Assembly: GCA_038214295.1 (NCBI GenBank)
Contig: JBBQSA010000018.1
Span: forward strand, 1 to 59,282
Origin: SHZI01 sp038214295
Lineage (GTDB): Bacteria; Pseudomonadota; Gammaproteobacteria; Steroidobacterales; GCA-2729495
DNA length: 59,282 nt
Reading direction: 5' to 3'
The position numbers and the translations under genes are program-made. This document shows positions 46,799-54,349 of the stretch, piece after piece (position 1 is the first letter of the stretch; every line of letters begins with the position of its first letter). A model generated the notes under the pieces. That model worked only from the letters and a program-made list of their open reading frames with translations, was not told where the DNA came from and made no database searches.

Positions 46799-49603
46799 AT
46801 GGCTGAACATCTCACCGTCACGGGTGCAACCTCGCGCCGCGGGTTCCTGGCCGGATCCGGTGCCGTGGCGCTGTCCTTAAGCCTGCGCTACGCGCCGGCA
46901 ACCGCCAGTGCGGGCCCCGTGGAACTCTACGGAAGCTGGGAGGACCTGATGCGCCGCAAGTGGACCTGGGACCGGGTCGCCCACGGGACTCACGGGACCA
47001 ACTGCACGGGCACCTGCGCCTTCAACGTCTACGTGAAGAACGGCATCGTCTGGCGCGAAGAGCAGCAGGGCGAGTATGGCCGCTCCGAGGACGCGCCCGA
47101 CTACGGCCCGCGCGGCTGCCAAAAGGGCCTGCGCCACGCGAAATACATGTACGGCAAGCAGAGGATTCTCTACCCGATGAAGCGGGTGGGGGAGCGGGGT
47201 GCCGGCAAGTGGGAGCGCGTGACCTGGGACCAGGCCATGGCGGAAATCGCGGATCGCTTCATCGACCACTCGGTGGCGTCGGGCCCGCGCTCCATCAGCT
47301 TCGATCTTGGCACCCAGATGGTGCTGAAGCGGGCGTCGTTTGCGGCGCTCGGCCGCTTCGCCACCATCAGCGGCATCGAGCTACCGGAGGCCTTCGCCGG
47401 AGTGGGCGATCTGCCGACGGGCGTGCAGATGACCGTCGGCGAGCCGCTGCTTGGCGACACGATGGCCGCCGTCTACAAGTCCCGGTGCTGTCTCGTCTGG
47501 TTCTGCAACCCGGCGGTTACCCGGATTCCCGACGCCCACTTCTTCTGGGAGGCGCGGTACAACGGTACGGAGGTCATCGCGATTTCGCCTGAGTTCACGC
47601 CCAGCGCGATGCACGCGAGCAAGTGGGTGAATCCGAAGCCCGGCACGGACATCGCGCTGGCCATGGCCATGGTGCAGGTGCTGCTGGCCGAGGGCCTGAT
47701 CGACCGGGACTACATCCGCGAGCAGACGGACCTGCCGTTCCTGGTGCGGGCCGATAATGGCCGCTTCCTGCGGGAAAGCGACCTCATCGACGACAAGGCC
47801 GCGGGCTCCGGCAAGCCTCGCGACAACCTCTTCTACGTGTGGGATGAGAAGACGCGTCGCCCGGTGGCCGCGCCTGGCACGGGCGGACCGCCGCCACCGC
47901 CGGGCTCACCCGTGCCGGTGATTCCCGCCGGGACGCTGGCGCTCGGCAACCTGCAGCCGGCCCTCGAGGGCAGCTGGATGGTCATGACCCCCAAGGGGCG
48001 CGTCCGGGTGACGACCGTGTTCGAGTTGGTCAAGCAGCGGGCCGCGGACTACACGCCCGAGAAGGCCTCGGCGATCTGCGGCGTGCACCCGGACAATATC
48101 CGCTCGGTTGCCCGGACCTTCGGCCGGGCAAAGCCGGCGATGATTTTTACGGGCTACCGGATGTGCAAGTGGCTGCAGGGTGACCTGCTGCAGCGGGCCT
48201 TCATGCTCCTGCTGGCACTGACCGGCAACCTGGGCAAGGCAGGCGGTGGCTTTCAGCTCGAGAACCTGGGCAGCACCGCGAGCCAGATTGCCTTCATGCT
48301 GGCGGGACTTGCTCCCACGCTGCGGATCGCGACGTTATCCCGCTGGGACTACGTCCACGCCGATGGCAAGGGCCTGAACGAGAAGATCTACGGCAAGGCC
48401 GTGGCGGACAAGGTGGACCGGTACTTCCAGGAGTCCACCCGCTCCGGGGCCTGGCCCGACTACGCGGCGACACCCTGGAAGATGGCCATCTTTGCTGGCA
48501 GCAACACCGCGAACTGGCGGTCCGGCGGGGGGCGCTGGCGCGAGAACACTTTCGAGAAGCTCGACACGATAGTCACGATGGCGCCGGACATGGGTATCAC
48601 GGCCCTCTACTCGGATTACGTGCTACCAATCGCGCACCACTACGAGCGCCAGGACTACATGCTTGAGGCCCGCACGCCCTACGTGCAGGTGCTGGACGCC
48701 GCGGTGCCGCCGCTCGGGGAGTCGATGGATGACTGGCACGCGCTGAATCGCCTGGCTGCGGCGATCGCCGAGCGTGCGAAGGTGCGCGGGATCGCGCCGA
48801 TCCAGGACAGCTTCTTTGGTCAGCCGGTACCCCGCGACTTCACCCGCTACCACGAGCTCTTTACGATGGGTGGCCAGATGAGGGATACCAAGGACGTCAT
48901 CCAGTTCCTCATCGACAAGGACCCGGGGGTCCCGAAGGTGTCCTTCGATGAGATGCGTGCGAAGGGCCTGATGCGGAACGGCGGCACGGACCGCGTCGTC
49001 TACGGGCTGGACGCGCCCTACGGCTCGGTACTGCTCCGCGGGGTGGAGCACCGGGAGCCCTATCCGACCCTGACCGGACGCCAGCAGTTCTACGTGGACC
49101 ACGAGTGGTTCCTCGCGGAGGACGAGCAGCTGCCGGGCCACAAGGCCCCGATGAGGATCGACGGCTACCCCCTCCAGATGCTGATGGGGCACCTGCGTCA
49201 CGGGATACACACCATGTGGACCGACGACGAGCTGCTGCTGAGCCTGCGCCGGGGGGAGCCGGACATCTACGTGAGCCCCGGCGATGCGCGGGCTCGGGAA
49301 GTCCGGGACGGCGACCTCATCCGGATCTTCAATTCAATGGGGTCGTTCGTGGCCATGGCCCACGTCACGTCCAGCATGCAGCCGGGCATGATCTACATGT
49401 ACCACGGCTGGGACCCGCTGCTGTTCCGGGGAGGGCGCCAGAACTTCAGTGCAGTCGTGTCCAGCTCGGCGCTGATCAAGCCCACGGCGCTCGTCAGCGG
49501 CTATGGCCACATCACCTACCGGGCCCTGGCTTTCGAGCCGAACTCCACGTTCCAGGATTTCACCTGCAACTTCGAACGCTACGTGGAGGCCAAGGCGTCC
49601 TAG
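46799..49603 (+). CDS. Tat-exported type II DMSO-reductase-family molybdoenzyme, catalytic subunit
   Basis: A 934-residue molybdopterin oxidoreductase. The N-terminus has a twin-arginine signal (TSRRGFLAG, residues 11-19). The FS0 cluster motif is H-x3-C-x3-C...C: His65, Cys69, Cys73 and Cys107. The stretch EDLMRRKWTWDRV and QKGLRHAKYMYGKQRILYPMKRVGERG are typical of the ethylbenzene dehydrogenase, dimethylsulfide dehydrogenase and steroid C25 dehydrogenase alpha subunits. Asp204 in VGDLP lines up with the Mo-ligating Asp of NarG/EbdA (NarG CDLP), and IPDAHFFWEARYNGTEVIAISPEF supports this. Known members work as alpha-beta-gamma trimers; no beta (four-cluster), gamma (haem b) or chaperone gene is seen here. 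A proline-rich insert (GTGGPPPPPGSPVPV) is also unusual. Likely a periplasmic hydroxylase or dehydrogenase of unknown substrate. Confidence 0.88.
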   Translation: MAEHLTVTGATSRRGFLAGSGAVALSLSLRYAPATASAGPVELYGSWEDLMRRKWTWDRVAHGTHGTNCTGTCAFNVYVKNGIVWREEQQGEYGRSEDAPDYGPRGCQKGLRHAKYMYGKQRILYPMKRVGERGAGKWERVTWDQAMAEIADRFIDHSVASGPRSISFDLGTQMVLKRASFAALGRFATISGIELPEAFAGVGDLPTGVQMTVGEPLLGDTMAAVYKSRCCLVWFCNPAVTRIPDAHFFWEARYNGTEVIAISPEFTPSAMHASKWVNPKPGTDIALAMAMVQVLLAEGLIDRDYIREQTDLPFLVRADNGRFLRESDLIDDKAAGSGKPRDNLFYVWDEKTRRPVAAPGTGGPPPPPGSPVPVIPAGTLALGNLQPALEGSWMVMTPKGRVRVTTVFELVKQRAADYTPEKASAICGVHPDNIRSVARTFGRAKPAMIFTGYRMCKWLQGDLLQRAFMLLLALTGNLGKAGGGFQLENLGSTASQIAFMLAGLAPTLRIATLSRWDYVHADGKGLNEKIYGKAVADKVDRYFQESTRSGAWPDYAATPWKMAIFAGSNTANWRSGGGRWRENTFEKLDTIVTMAPDMGITALYSDYVLPIAHHYERQDYMLEARTPYVQVLDAAVPPLGESMDDWHALNRLAAAIAERAKVRGIAPIQDSFFGQPVPRDFTRYHELFTMGGQMRDTKDVIQFLIDKDPGVPKVSFDEMRAKGLMRNGGTDRVVYGLDAPYGSVLLRGVEHREPYPTLTGRQQFYVDHEWFLAEDEQLPGHKAPMRIDGYPLQMLMGHLRHGIHTMWTDDELLLSLRRGEPDIYVSPGDARAREVRDGDLIRIFNSMGSFVAMAHVTSSMQPGMIYMYHGWDPLLFRGGRQNFSAVVSSSALIKPTALVSGYGHITYRALAFEPNSTFQDFTCNFERYVEAKAS

Positions 49604-49642
49604 ACGCCGATCCTGGACGCCGATCCTACACGCCGATCCTGA
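49604..49642. repeat. Three tandem 13-base repeats between converging operons
   Basis: ACGCCGATCCT occurs at 49604, 49617 and 49630, each followed by two variable bases, giving a period of 13. The array starts right after the molybdoenzyme stop and runs into the 3' end of the reverse DUF2721 gene, where it encodes the last residues (the stop is at 49626-49628). It may reflect local duplication at the meeting point of two operons. Confidence 0.85.
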
Positions 49643-50069
49643 GCGCCGCGATGGCGAGGAAGACCTCGCGAAGGAAGAGCAGCAGCGCGCTGATCAGGCA
49701 CAGCATGGCGAGGATAAACAGGCCCGCCACCGGCAGCGTGGCGTTGAAGTCCAGGAAGGCACCGAGGAAAAGCAGGACCACGACCAGGGCCACGAGCAGC
49801 GCCGAACCGGTGCTGAGGGTGATGGCCCTGTTCATCAGGCGAGCCCGCCGCGCCATCACGCCGAGTTCCTCGCGCTGCTTCTCGAGAGCTGGCCCGCTGC
49901 TCGAGCGGGCGATTTCCTCGAGGCGCCGGGCCCGGTCCACGACCCGGGCCAGCCGGTTCGTCAGCACCGTCAGGATGATGCCGATGCCGGACAGCAGGAA
50001 CACTGGCGCGACGGCCAGCTGGATCACGTGGCCGATATCGAGGAGGGTGCCGCCTGCTGCCATCGCCAT
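49626..50069 (-). CDS. DUF2721 family membrane protein
   Basis: A 147-residue protein with an N-terminal hydrophobic helix (VIQLAVAPVFLLSGIGIILTVL), a central charged helix (NRLARVVDRARRLEEIARSSSGPALEKQREELGVMARRARLM) and two C-terminal helices (LSTGSALLVALVVVLLFLGAFL). This is the pattern of DUF2721, found widely in proteobacteria, function unknown. It lies 12 bases after the aspartoacylase-like gene and is the last gene of the reverse operon. Its last codons are part of the 13-base repeat array. Confidence 0.85.
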   Translation of the reverse strand: MAMAAGGTLLDIGHVIQLAVAPVFLLSGIGIILTVLTNRLARVVDRARRLEEIARSSSGPALEKQREELGVMARRARLMNRAITLSTGSALLVALVVVLLFLGAFLDFNATLPVAGLFILAMLCLISALLLFLREVFLAIAALRIGV

Positions 50070-50081
50070 GCTCCGGTCGCG

Positions 50082-51113
50082 CTAGTTGCCGATGTGAAAG
50101 AGAGCGTAGCCCGGCAGGACCACTTGCGGAACAGCCATGCCGATCAACAGGCCATCCCGCGGGGCACGGATCACCTCCACGGTTTCCGTGATCGGGTCGG
50201 TGACTGTCCCCAGCGTGTCGCCCAACCGGACCTCCTCGCCTGGCTTCCGGGGCGACAGGAAAATGCCGCCGGCGCCACGGGCCCGCACCCAGCTGGTCCG
50301 CCGGATGACCCGGGACTCCGGCACCCGGCTGGCTCCCGCGGGCAGCATGCCGAGGTGTGCCATGACGTTGCGCACGCCCCGGACCCCGGTCCGGATGTCG
50401 TCCTCGTCGAAGCGGAGGGGTTCCCCGGCCTCGTAGAGGACTGCGGGAATGCCCGCATCGAGCGCCGCCTTGCGCAGGTTCCCGTCCGGGCCCTCGCCAT
50501 CGAGGACCACGCCCACGCCAAAGCTGCGGGCCAGGTCCAGCGCCCGGGCATTGGCCAGGTCCGTGCGGATCTGGGGCAGGTTCGTCCGGGAGTTCGAGCC
50601 GGTGTGCAGGTCCAGCAGGGCCCCGCAGTGCTGGCGCAGCTGGGTGAAGAGGGCGTTGGCTATCAGGTCTGCGTGGCTGCCCGTGGGTGAGCCCGGAAAG
50701 GAGCGGTTCAGGTCGCGGCGGTCCGCGAGGTAGCGGGAGCCCGTGCGGAAGCCGTGGACATTGACGGCCGGGATGACAAGCAGCGTGCCGGCCAGCTGCT
50801 GGCCGCTGATGCCGGAGTAGATCCGGTGAGCGACTTCCACGCCGTTGATCTCGTCGCCGTGTATGCCGCCCGTTATGCAGAGCGTCGGACCGGGCCGGAC
50901 CCCACGGACGACGACCACCAGCGTGTCGAGGAAGCTGCCCACGAAGGAAGTCCCCAGCAGGAACGGCATGCGTGCGGTTTCGCCGGGCGCCACGCGGCGC
51001 CCAAGCACCTCGACGGGACCCCAGGCGCCTTCGGGCGCGGCGACTGCCGGCAACGCGCTCGCGAGTCCGGCCAGCGCGAGCAGGGCCGCCAGCGGGTGGC
51101 GAGGTCGTCTCAC
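50082..51113 (-). CDS. Exported succinylglutamate desuccinylase/aspartoacylase-like hydrolase
   Basis: A 343-residue M14-type metal hydrolase. GTG 51113 is selected because a good signal peptide follows (HPLAALLALAGLASALPAVAA); the longer upstream frame is serine- and arginine-rich. Zinc-ligand blocks are GGIHGDEINGVEVAHRI (His-x2-Glu) and LLDLHTGSN (His). Family members hydrolyse amide bonds in acylated amino acids and related compounds. The C-terminal domain (FLSPRKPGEEVRLGDTLGTVTDP) is the usual barrel-sandwich-like end. Periplasmic location by its signal peptide. It follows the cytochrome c gene by 70 bases on the same strand. Confidence 0.82.
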   Translation of the reverse strand: MRRPRHPLAALLALAGLASALPAVAAPEGAWGPVEVLGRRVAPGETARMPFLLGTSFVGSFLDTLVVVVRGVRPGPTLCITGGIHGDEINGVEVAHRIYSGISGQQLAGTLLVIPAVNVHGFRTGSRYLADRRDLNRSFPGSPTGSHADLIANALFTQLRQHCGALLDLHTGSNSRTNLPQIRTDLANARALDLARSFGVGVVLDGEGPDGNLRKAALDAGIPAVLYEAGEPLRFDEDDIRTGVRGVRNVMAHLGMLPAGASRVPESRVIRRTSWVRARGAGGIFLSPRKPGEEVRLGDTLGTVTDPITETVEVIRAPRDGLLIGMAVPQVVLPGYALFHIGN

Positions 51114-51183
51114 ACCACGGGCTCGCTGCGGACGGCGCGCAATTGCACCCACACGGGTGGTTCCGCGGTAACGCTCACGGGAT

Positions 51184-51588
51184 TCAGGTTCCTGAAAAGC
51201 TGCGGATCTGCGCGACCAGGTCCTGGATATCCTGCTCCGAGAGCAGGTCACCCCAGGCGGGCATGATGAAGTTCTTGCCGACACCGACGCCACCCTTGCA
51301 GATGGCGAGGTAGAGATAGCCGTCCGTCAGGGCCTTCATGTAGGCGGCATCGCTCTGGTCTTTGGGGGGCGTGTCCATGTGCATCACGATGACCTCTGCC
51401 TTGCCGTCCACCCCGTGACATTCCGCGCAGTGCTTCAGGTGCAGGGCGGCGCCACTAGCGGCATCGCCGCGCGCCTCGGCTGGCGGCGCGCAGTTGCCCG
51501 TCCTCAGGGCGGGTTCGGCGGCGGGTGCCAGTGGTGCAAGGAAGGTGAGCAGCAGTCCGGCAAGCCGTGGCGCGTGATGCGGCCTCAT
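51184..51588 (-). CDS. Small c-type cytochrome
   Basis: A 134-residue monohaem cytochrome. A signal peptide (about 24 residues, cleavage near APAA-EP) precedes the haem motif CAECH (Cys54, Cys57, His58), and the likely axial ligand is Met109 in NFIMPAWGDLLSEQDIQDLVAQI, the class I arrangement. An additional cysteine (Cys33) and another at position 97 may form a disulfide. The ATG overlaps the stop of the Tat amidohydrolase (ATGA), so the two are translated together. It is the only cytochrome in the window and a plausible electron acceptor for the molybdoenzyme. Confidence 0.85.
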   Translation of the reverse strand: MRPHHAPRLAGLLLTFLAPLAPAAEPALRTGNCAPPAEARGDAASGAALHLKHCAECHGVDGKAEVIVMHMDTPPKDQSDAAYMKALTDGYLYLAICKGGVGVGKNFIMPAWGDLLSEQDIQDLVAQIRSFSGT

Positions 51589-53006
51589 GATGCCGCCACC
51601 CAGCCGTACTGCGTCAGGCTGGGTTCCGCGCCTTCGTCCAGGTAGGCCGTCTTCATCTGGCTCAGCGCATCGCCGGGAATGGCCTTGCGCGCCGCCTCCA
51701 CGTCGATGTTGAACAGCCGGGCGCTGTTCAGCCCGAAGATCTGCGCCCGGTCCTGCGCCGAGAGCGGCCGGTAACCGAATTTCGCCTGCAGGGCTTCCGG
51801 TATCTGGAAGCGGCGGAAAGCCTCGATCTGCCACTGGGGCGACCCCCACCAGATCGAATCGGTGCCCCAGATCACATGGTCCGCGCCGACAGCGGCGATC
51901 ACCTGCCCCAGCAGGTGGCCGCAGACGGCCGGGTGCGTGACCACCGAGTGACCGAAGACGGCGCCGAGTTCCAGGTAGACGTTCTTCACGCCTGCCGCCT
52001 TGATCTGCTGGCAGAACTCCGTGGTCCAGGGAATGTTGCCGTCCGCGTCGATGCCGCTTTCGCCAGCGGGCAGCTGCGTCATCATGTGCTTCATGCCGGA
52101 ATGGAAAATGATCCAGTTGATGTCCGGCCAGTCCCTGGCGGCCTTCAGTATGTCGTCGGGCCGGAAGAAATCCTTGCCCGGTCCGGGAATCGGCAGGCCC
52201 TTGTGGGTGCAGATGTTGCGCACCCCGAGCTTCAGGGAGCGCTCGTAGAAGGGGTAGGCTACCTTCTCGTCGTCGTGCCGCCACGGGCCCGCGGGATCGC
52301 CCGTGTAGAACTTCCAGGCGTCGATTTTCAGGTCCCGCACCTGCCGCTCCGCGTCGTCCAGCCAGTCCGGGTTGCTCGGCGTGCCGATGCCGTGGCTCAG
52401 CATGCGCCGCGAGCCTGCCATCCGATTGACGGTGTCCCGCGTGTTGACCATCTCCTCTGACGGCAGCACCCAGGCGGCGGGCGGGCCGATGGCCGCGCCG
52501 CTGATGCAGGCCATCACCGTGTCACTGTCGAAGAAGATCTCCTTCACGTAGTTAGCGCGGTGCAGGCTGTCCGGCGCGGGTTTGCCGTCGCCGAGTAACG
52601 GGTTGAGGCCGAGCTTGCCGGTCTGGGACCGGAACATCAGCGGCCCCGCCATCGAGTCCTTCACGTGGTGGGTCTGCCCGTCTAGGATGAATTCCTTCTT
52701 GGGCCACATCTCCCGGCTCGCCGCCGGTTCGGCGGCCTCGGCCTCGTTGACCAGGAAGGCAGGTCCGAAGACCTCGTTCATGGCCATGAACGAGACCGCC
52801 ATGCCGCCGCTGGTACGCAGGAATGCCCGCCGGGACATCCCGAGCTTGCGGCTGTACTGGTCGGCCAGTTCGAAGATGCGCTGCTCGACGCGCCGCTGGT
52901 CGACCGTCTGGGGCATCGGGTCAAATTCCTCGTTGCCGACAATCTGGGTCGGCACCGGGGTGCCGCGTCCCGTTTGCCGGTCCTTGTCGCTTTTGCGGAT
53001 CCACAT
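51585..53006 (-). CDS. Tat-exported amidohydrolase family protein
   Basis: A 473-residue TIM-barrel protein. A twin-arginine motif (MSRRAFLRTSGGMAVSF) begins at about residue 57, after an unusually long polar N-extension. A start at the internal Met57 is an alternative that would give a normal Tat signal. The metal motif is atypical: ILDGQTHHV has Gln in place of the first His of HxH. Later blocks fit the amidohydrolase-2 group (NICTHKGLP, IIFHSGMKHM, and Asp in VIWGTDSIWW). GTHSIWWGSPQW-like residues near the end are aromatic-rich. Periplasmic, substrate unknown. First gene of the reverse operon, overlapping the cytochrome c gene. Confidence 0.82.
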   Translation of the reverse strand: MWIRKSDKDRQTGRGTPVPTQIVGNEEFDPMPQTVDQRRVEQRIFELADQYSRKLGMSRRAFLRTSGGMAVSFMAMNEVFGPAFLVNEAEAAEPAASREMWPKKEFILDGQTHHVKDSMAGPLMFRSQTGKLGLNPLLGDGKPAPDSLHRANYVKEIFFDSDTVMACISGAAIGPPAAWVLPSEEMVNTRDTVNRMAGSRRMLSHGIGTPSNPDWLDDAERQVRDLKIDAWKFYTGDPAGPWRHDDEKVAYPFYERSLKLGVRNICTHKGLPIPGPGKDFFRPDDILKAARDWPDINWIIFHSGMKHMMTQLPAGESGIDADGNIPWTTEFCQQIKAAGVKNVYLELGAVFGHSVVTHPAVCGHLLGQVIAAVGADHVIWGTDSIWWGSPQWQIEAFRRFQIPEALQAKFGYRPLSAQDRAQIFGLNSARLFNIDVEAARKAIPGDALSQMKTAYLDEGAEPSLTQYGWVAAS

Positions 53007-53131
53007 GCTCGATGACCTCGATTACCCCGGGCTCCCGGCCGGTGGCAGGAGCGTACCCGGTTTAGTCCCGTCCTGGGAGCAGTCCCGGCCGGGACCCCGG
53101 AGGCTTACTGTTCTGGATGGCGGCGAGGGGC

Positions 53132-53137
53132 CATAAT
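53132..53137 (+). promoter_or_regulatory. Candidate -10 for the nitrilase-like gene
   Basis: CATAAT lies 27 bases before the ATG at 53164 in an AT-richer pocket of the divergent region (53007-53163). No good -35 is visible. The same region must also serve the reverse operon that starts at 53006. Confidence 0.3.
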
Positions 53138-53163
53138 TTCGCCATCTCATCGAGGAATCTGCC

Positions 53164-54300
53164 ATGCGCCTGCAGTACACCGCCGTCGGTATCCAGAACG
53201 TGTCCCGGATGGCCGTGACCCGCGACGACTACATGAAGGACCTGGAAAGCCTGGCCCTCAGCATGCGTTACGCCGTCTGGAACTGCAGCCTGGACCTGCC
53301 CGTGAAGCTGATCGCCGTGTCCGAGGGGGGCATCGGCGGCTGGTGCCTGGGTGGGGGCGACGAGCACCTCCGCATCTACCGGGATGTCGTCCCGGAGATC
53401 CCCGGCCGGGAAACGCAGTTCCTGGGCGATCTCGCGAAGGAACTCGGCGTCTTCATCATCGCGCAGATGGTGGCCAAGGATCCGGAACTGATGGAGAACA
53501 AGATCTTCAACATCGCGTTTGTCATCGATCCGGAGGGCAAGGTGATCCACAAGCACTACAAGACCGCGTTCTACCAGCGGGAGCCCAACGTGGCTCCGAG
53601 CGATATCTGGAACGTTTACCTGAAAAAGTACGGCGATGATCCGGTGAAGCTTTTCCAGGCCGTCTTCCCGGTGGCGAAGACCGAGATCGGCAATATCGGC
53701 ACGCTCATCTGCGCAGAGGGCAGCTACCCGGAGGCTGCACGCGGCCTGGCGCTCAACGGCGCGGAGATCATCTGGCGCACCCAGTACCCGGAGCCCTGGA
53801 TGGGTAACGGCATCGCCGAGATCCAGAACCGCGCCCATGCTGTCTTCAACAACTGCTACGTGCTGGCGCCAAATATCGGCGCCATCGATTTTCCAGGGGG
53901 CGGTCACCAGATGAGCTGCGGCAAGAGCCAGATCATCGATTACCGCGGCAACATCATTTCCGAGTACCTCGGCGGTGGTGAGACGCTGGTGAGCTCCGTA
54001 CTGGACATCGATGGCCTCCGGGATTTCCGGGTGCGTGCCCAGTGGCAGAACCTGATCAAGGACATGCGCGTCGAGGAATACAAGACGATCTACGACGCCG
54101 CCATGGCTCGCGGCGGCATCTACCCGCGGAACCTGTGCATGGATGACCCGCCGCTTACCGAGGGGGACCAGCTGGAGCTGGTGAAGCACCAGATCAACAA
54201 GATGGTTGACTGGGGCGTTTTCACGCCGCCGGTCGACTGGGAGCGCTACGCGGTCAAGCCCGAGGTCACGGCGCGGATAGACAAGGCCGCCCGGATTTAG
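53164..54300 (+). CDS. Nitrilase-superfamily carbon-nitrogen hydrolase
   Basis: A 378-residue hydrolase. GAGGAA eight bases upstream fixes ATG 53164. The Glu-Lys-Cys triad is visible: Glu54 in AVSEGG, Lys133 in HKHYKTAF, and nucleophile Cys183 in TLICAEGSYPEAAR. Conserved context GAEIIWRTQYPE and the long C-terminal tail (about 100 residues beyond the core) suggest an amidase or formamidase-type rather than a true nitrilase, though the exact substrate is uncertain. It has no signal peptide and is cytoplasmic, unlike the divergent Tat amidohydrolase. A role in releasing ammonia from a nitrogen compound taken up by the island is a reasonable inference. Confidence 0.85.
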   Translation: MRLQYTAVGIQNVSRMAVTRDDYMKDLESLALSMRYAVWNCSLDLPVKLIAVSEGGIGGWCLGGGDEHLRIYRDVVPEIPGRETQFLGDLAKELGVFIIAQMVAKDPELMENKIFNIAFVIDPEGKVIHKHYKTAFYQREPNVAPSDIWNVYLKKYGDDPVKLFQAVFPVAKTEIGNIGTLICAEGSYPEAARGLALNGAEIIWRTQYPEPWMGNGIAEIQNRAHAVFNNCYVLAPNIGAIDFPGGGHQMSCGKSQIIDYRGNIISEYLGGGETLVSSVLDIDGLRDFRVRAQWQNLIKDMRVEEYKTIYDAAMARGGIYPRNLCMDDPPLTEGDQLELVKHQINKMVDWGVFTPPVDWERYAVKPEVTARIDKAARI

Positions 54301-54334
54301 ACCCGGTACGCGCCGCGGCTGCGGCGATTCCCGC

Positions 54335-54340
54335 TACAAT
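54335..54340 (+). promoter_or_regulatory. Candidate -10 element for yheS
   Basis: TACAAT lies nine bases before the yheS ATG (54350). If used, transcription would start within a few bases of the start codon, giving a nearly leaderless mRNA, which agrees with the lack of a Shine-Dalgarno. No clear -35 is present. Confidence 0.3.
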
Positions 54341-54349
54341 CCGCGCCCC

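Noticed and set aside
46799..49603. Respiratory nitrate reductase NarG
   Set aside because: The protein is about 300 residues shorter than NarG, has a cleavable-type Tat signal, and lacks narH, narJ and narI. The N-terminal blocks match the EbdA/S25dA/DdhA group better.
49105..50085. Forward frame of 326 codons at the end of the molybdoenzyme gene
   Set aside because: It overlaps two well-supported genes in other frames and has a biased, proline- and arginine-rich composition.
50082..51293. Longer version of the aspartoacylase-like protein starting at 51293
   Set aside because: The extra 60 residues are Ser/Arg-rich and would hide a good signal peptide that begins at the GTG at 51113.
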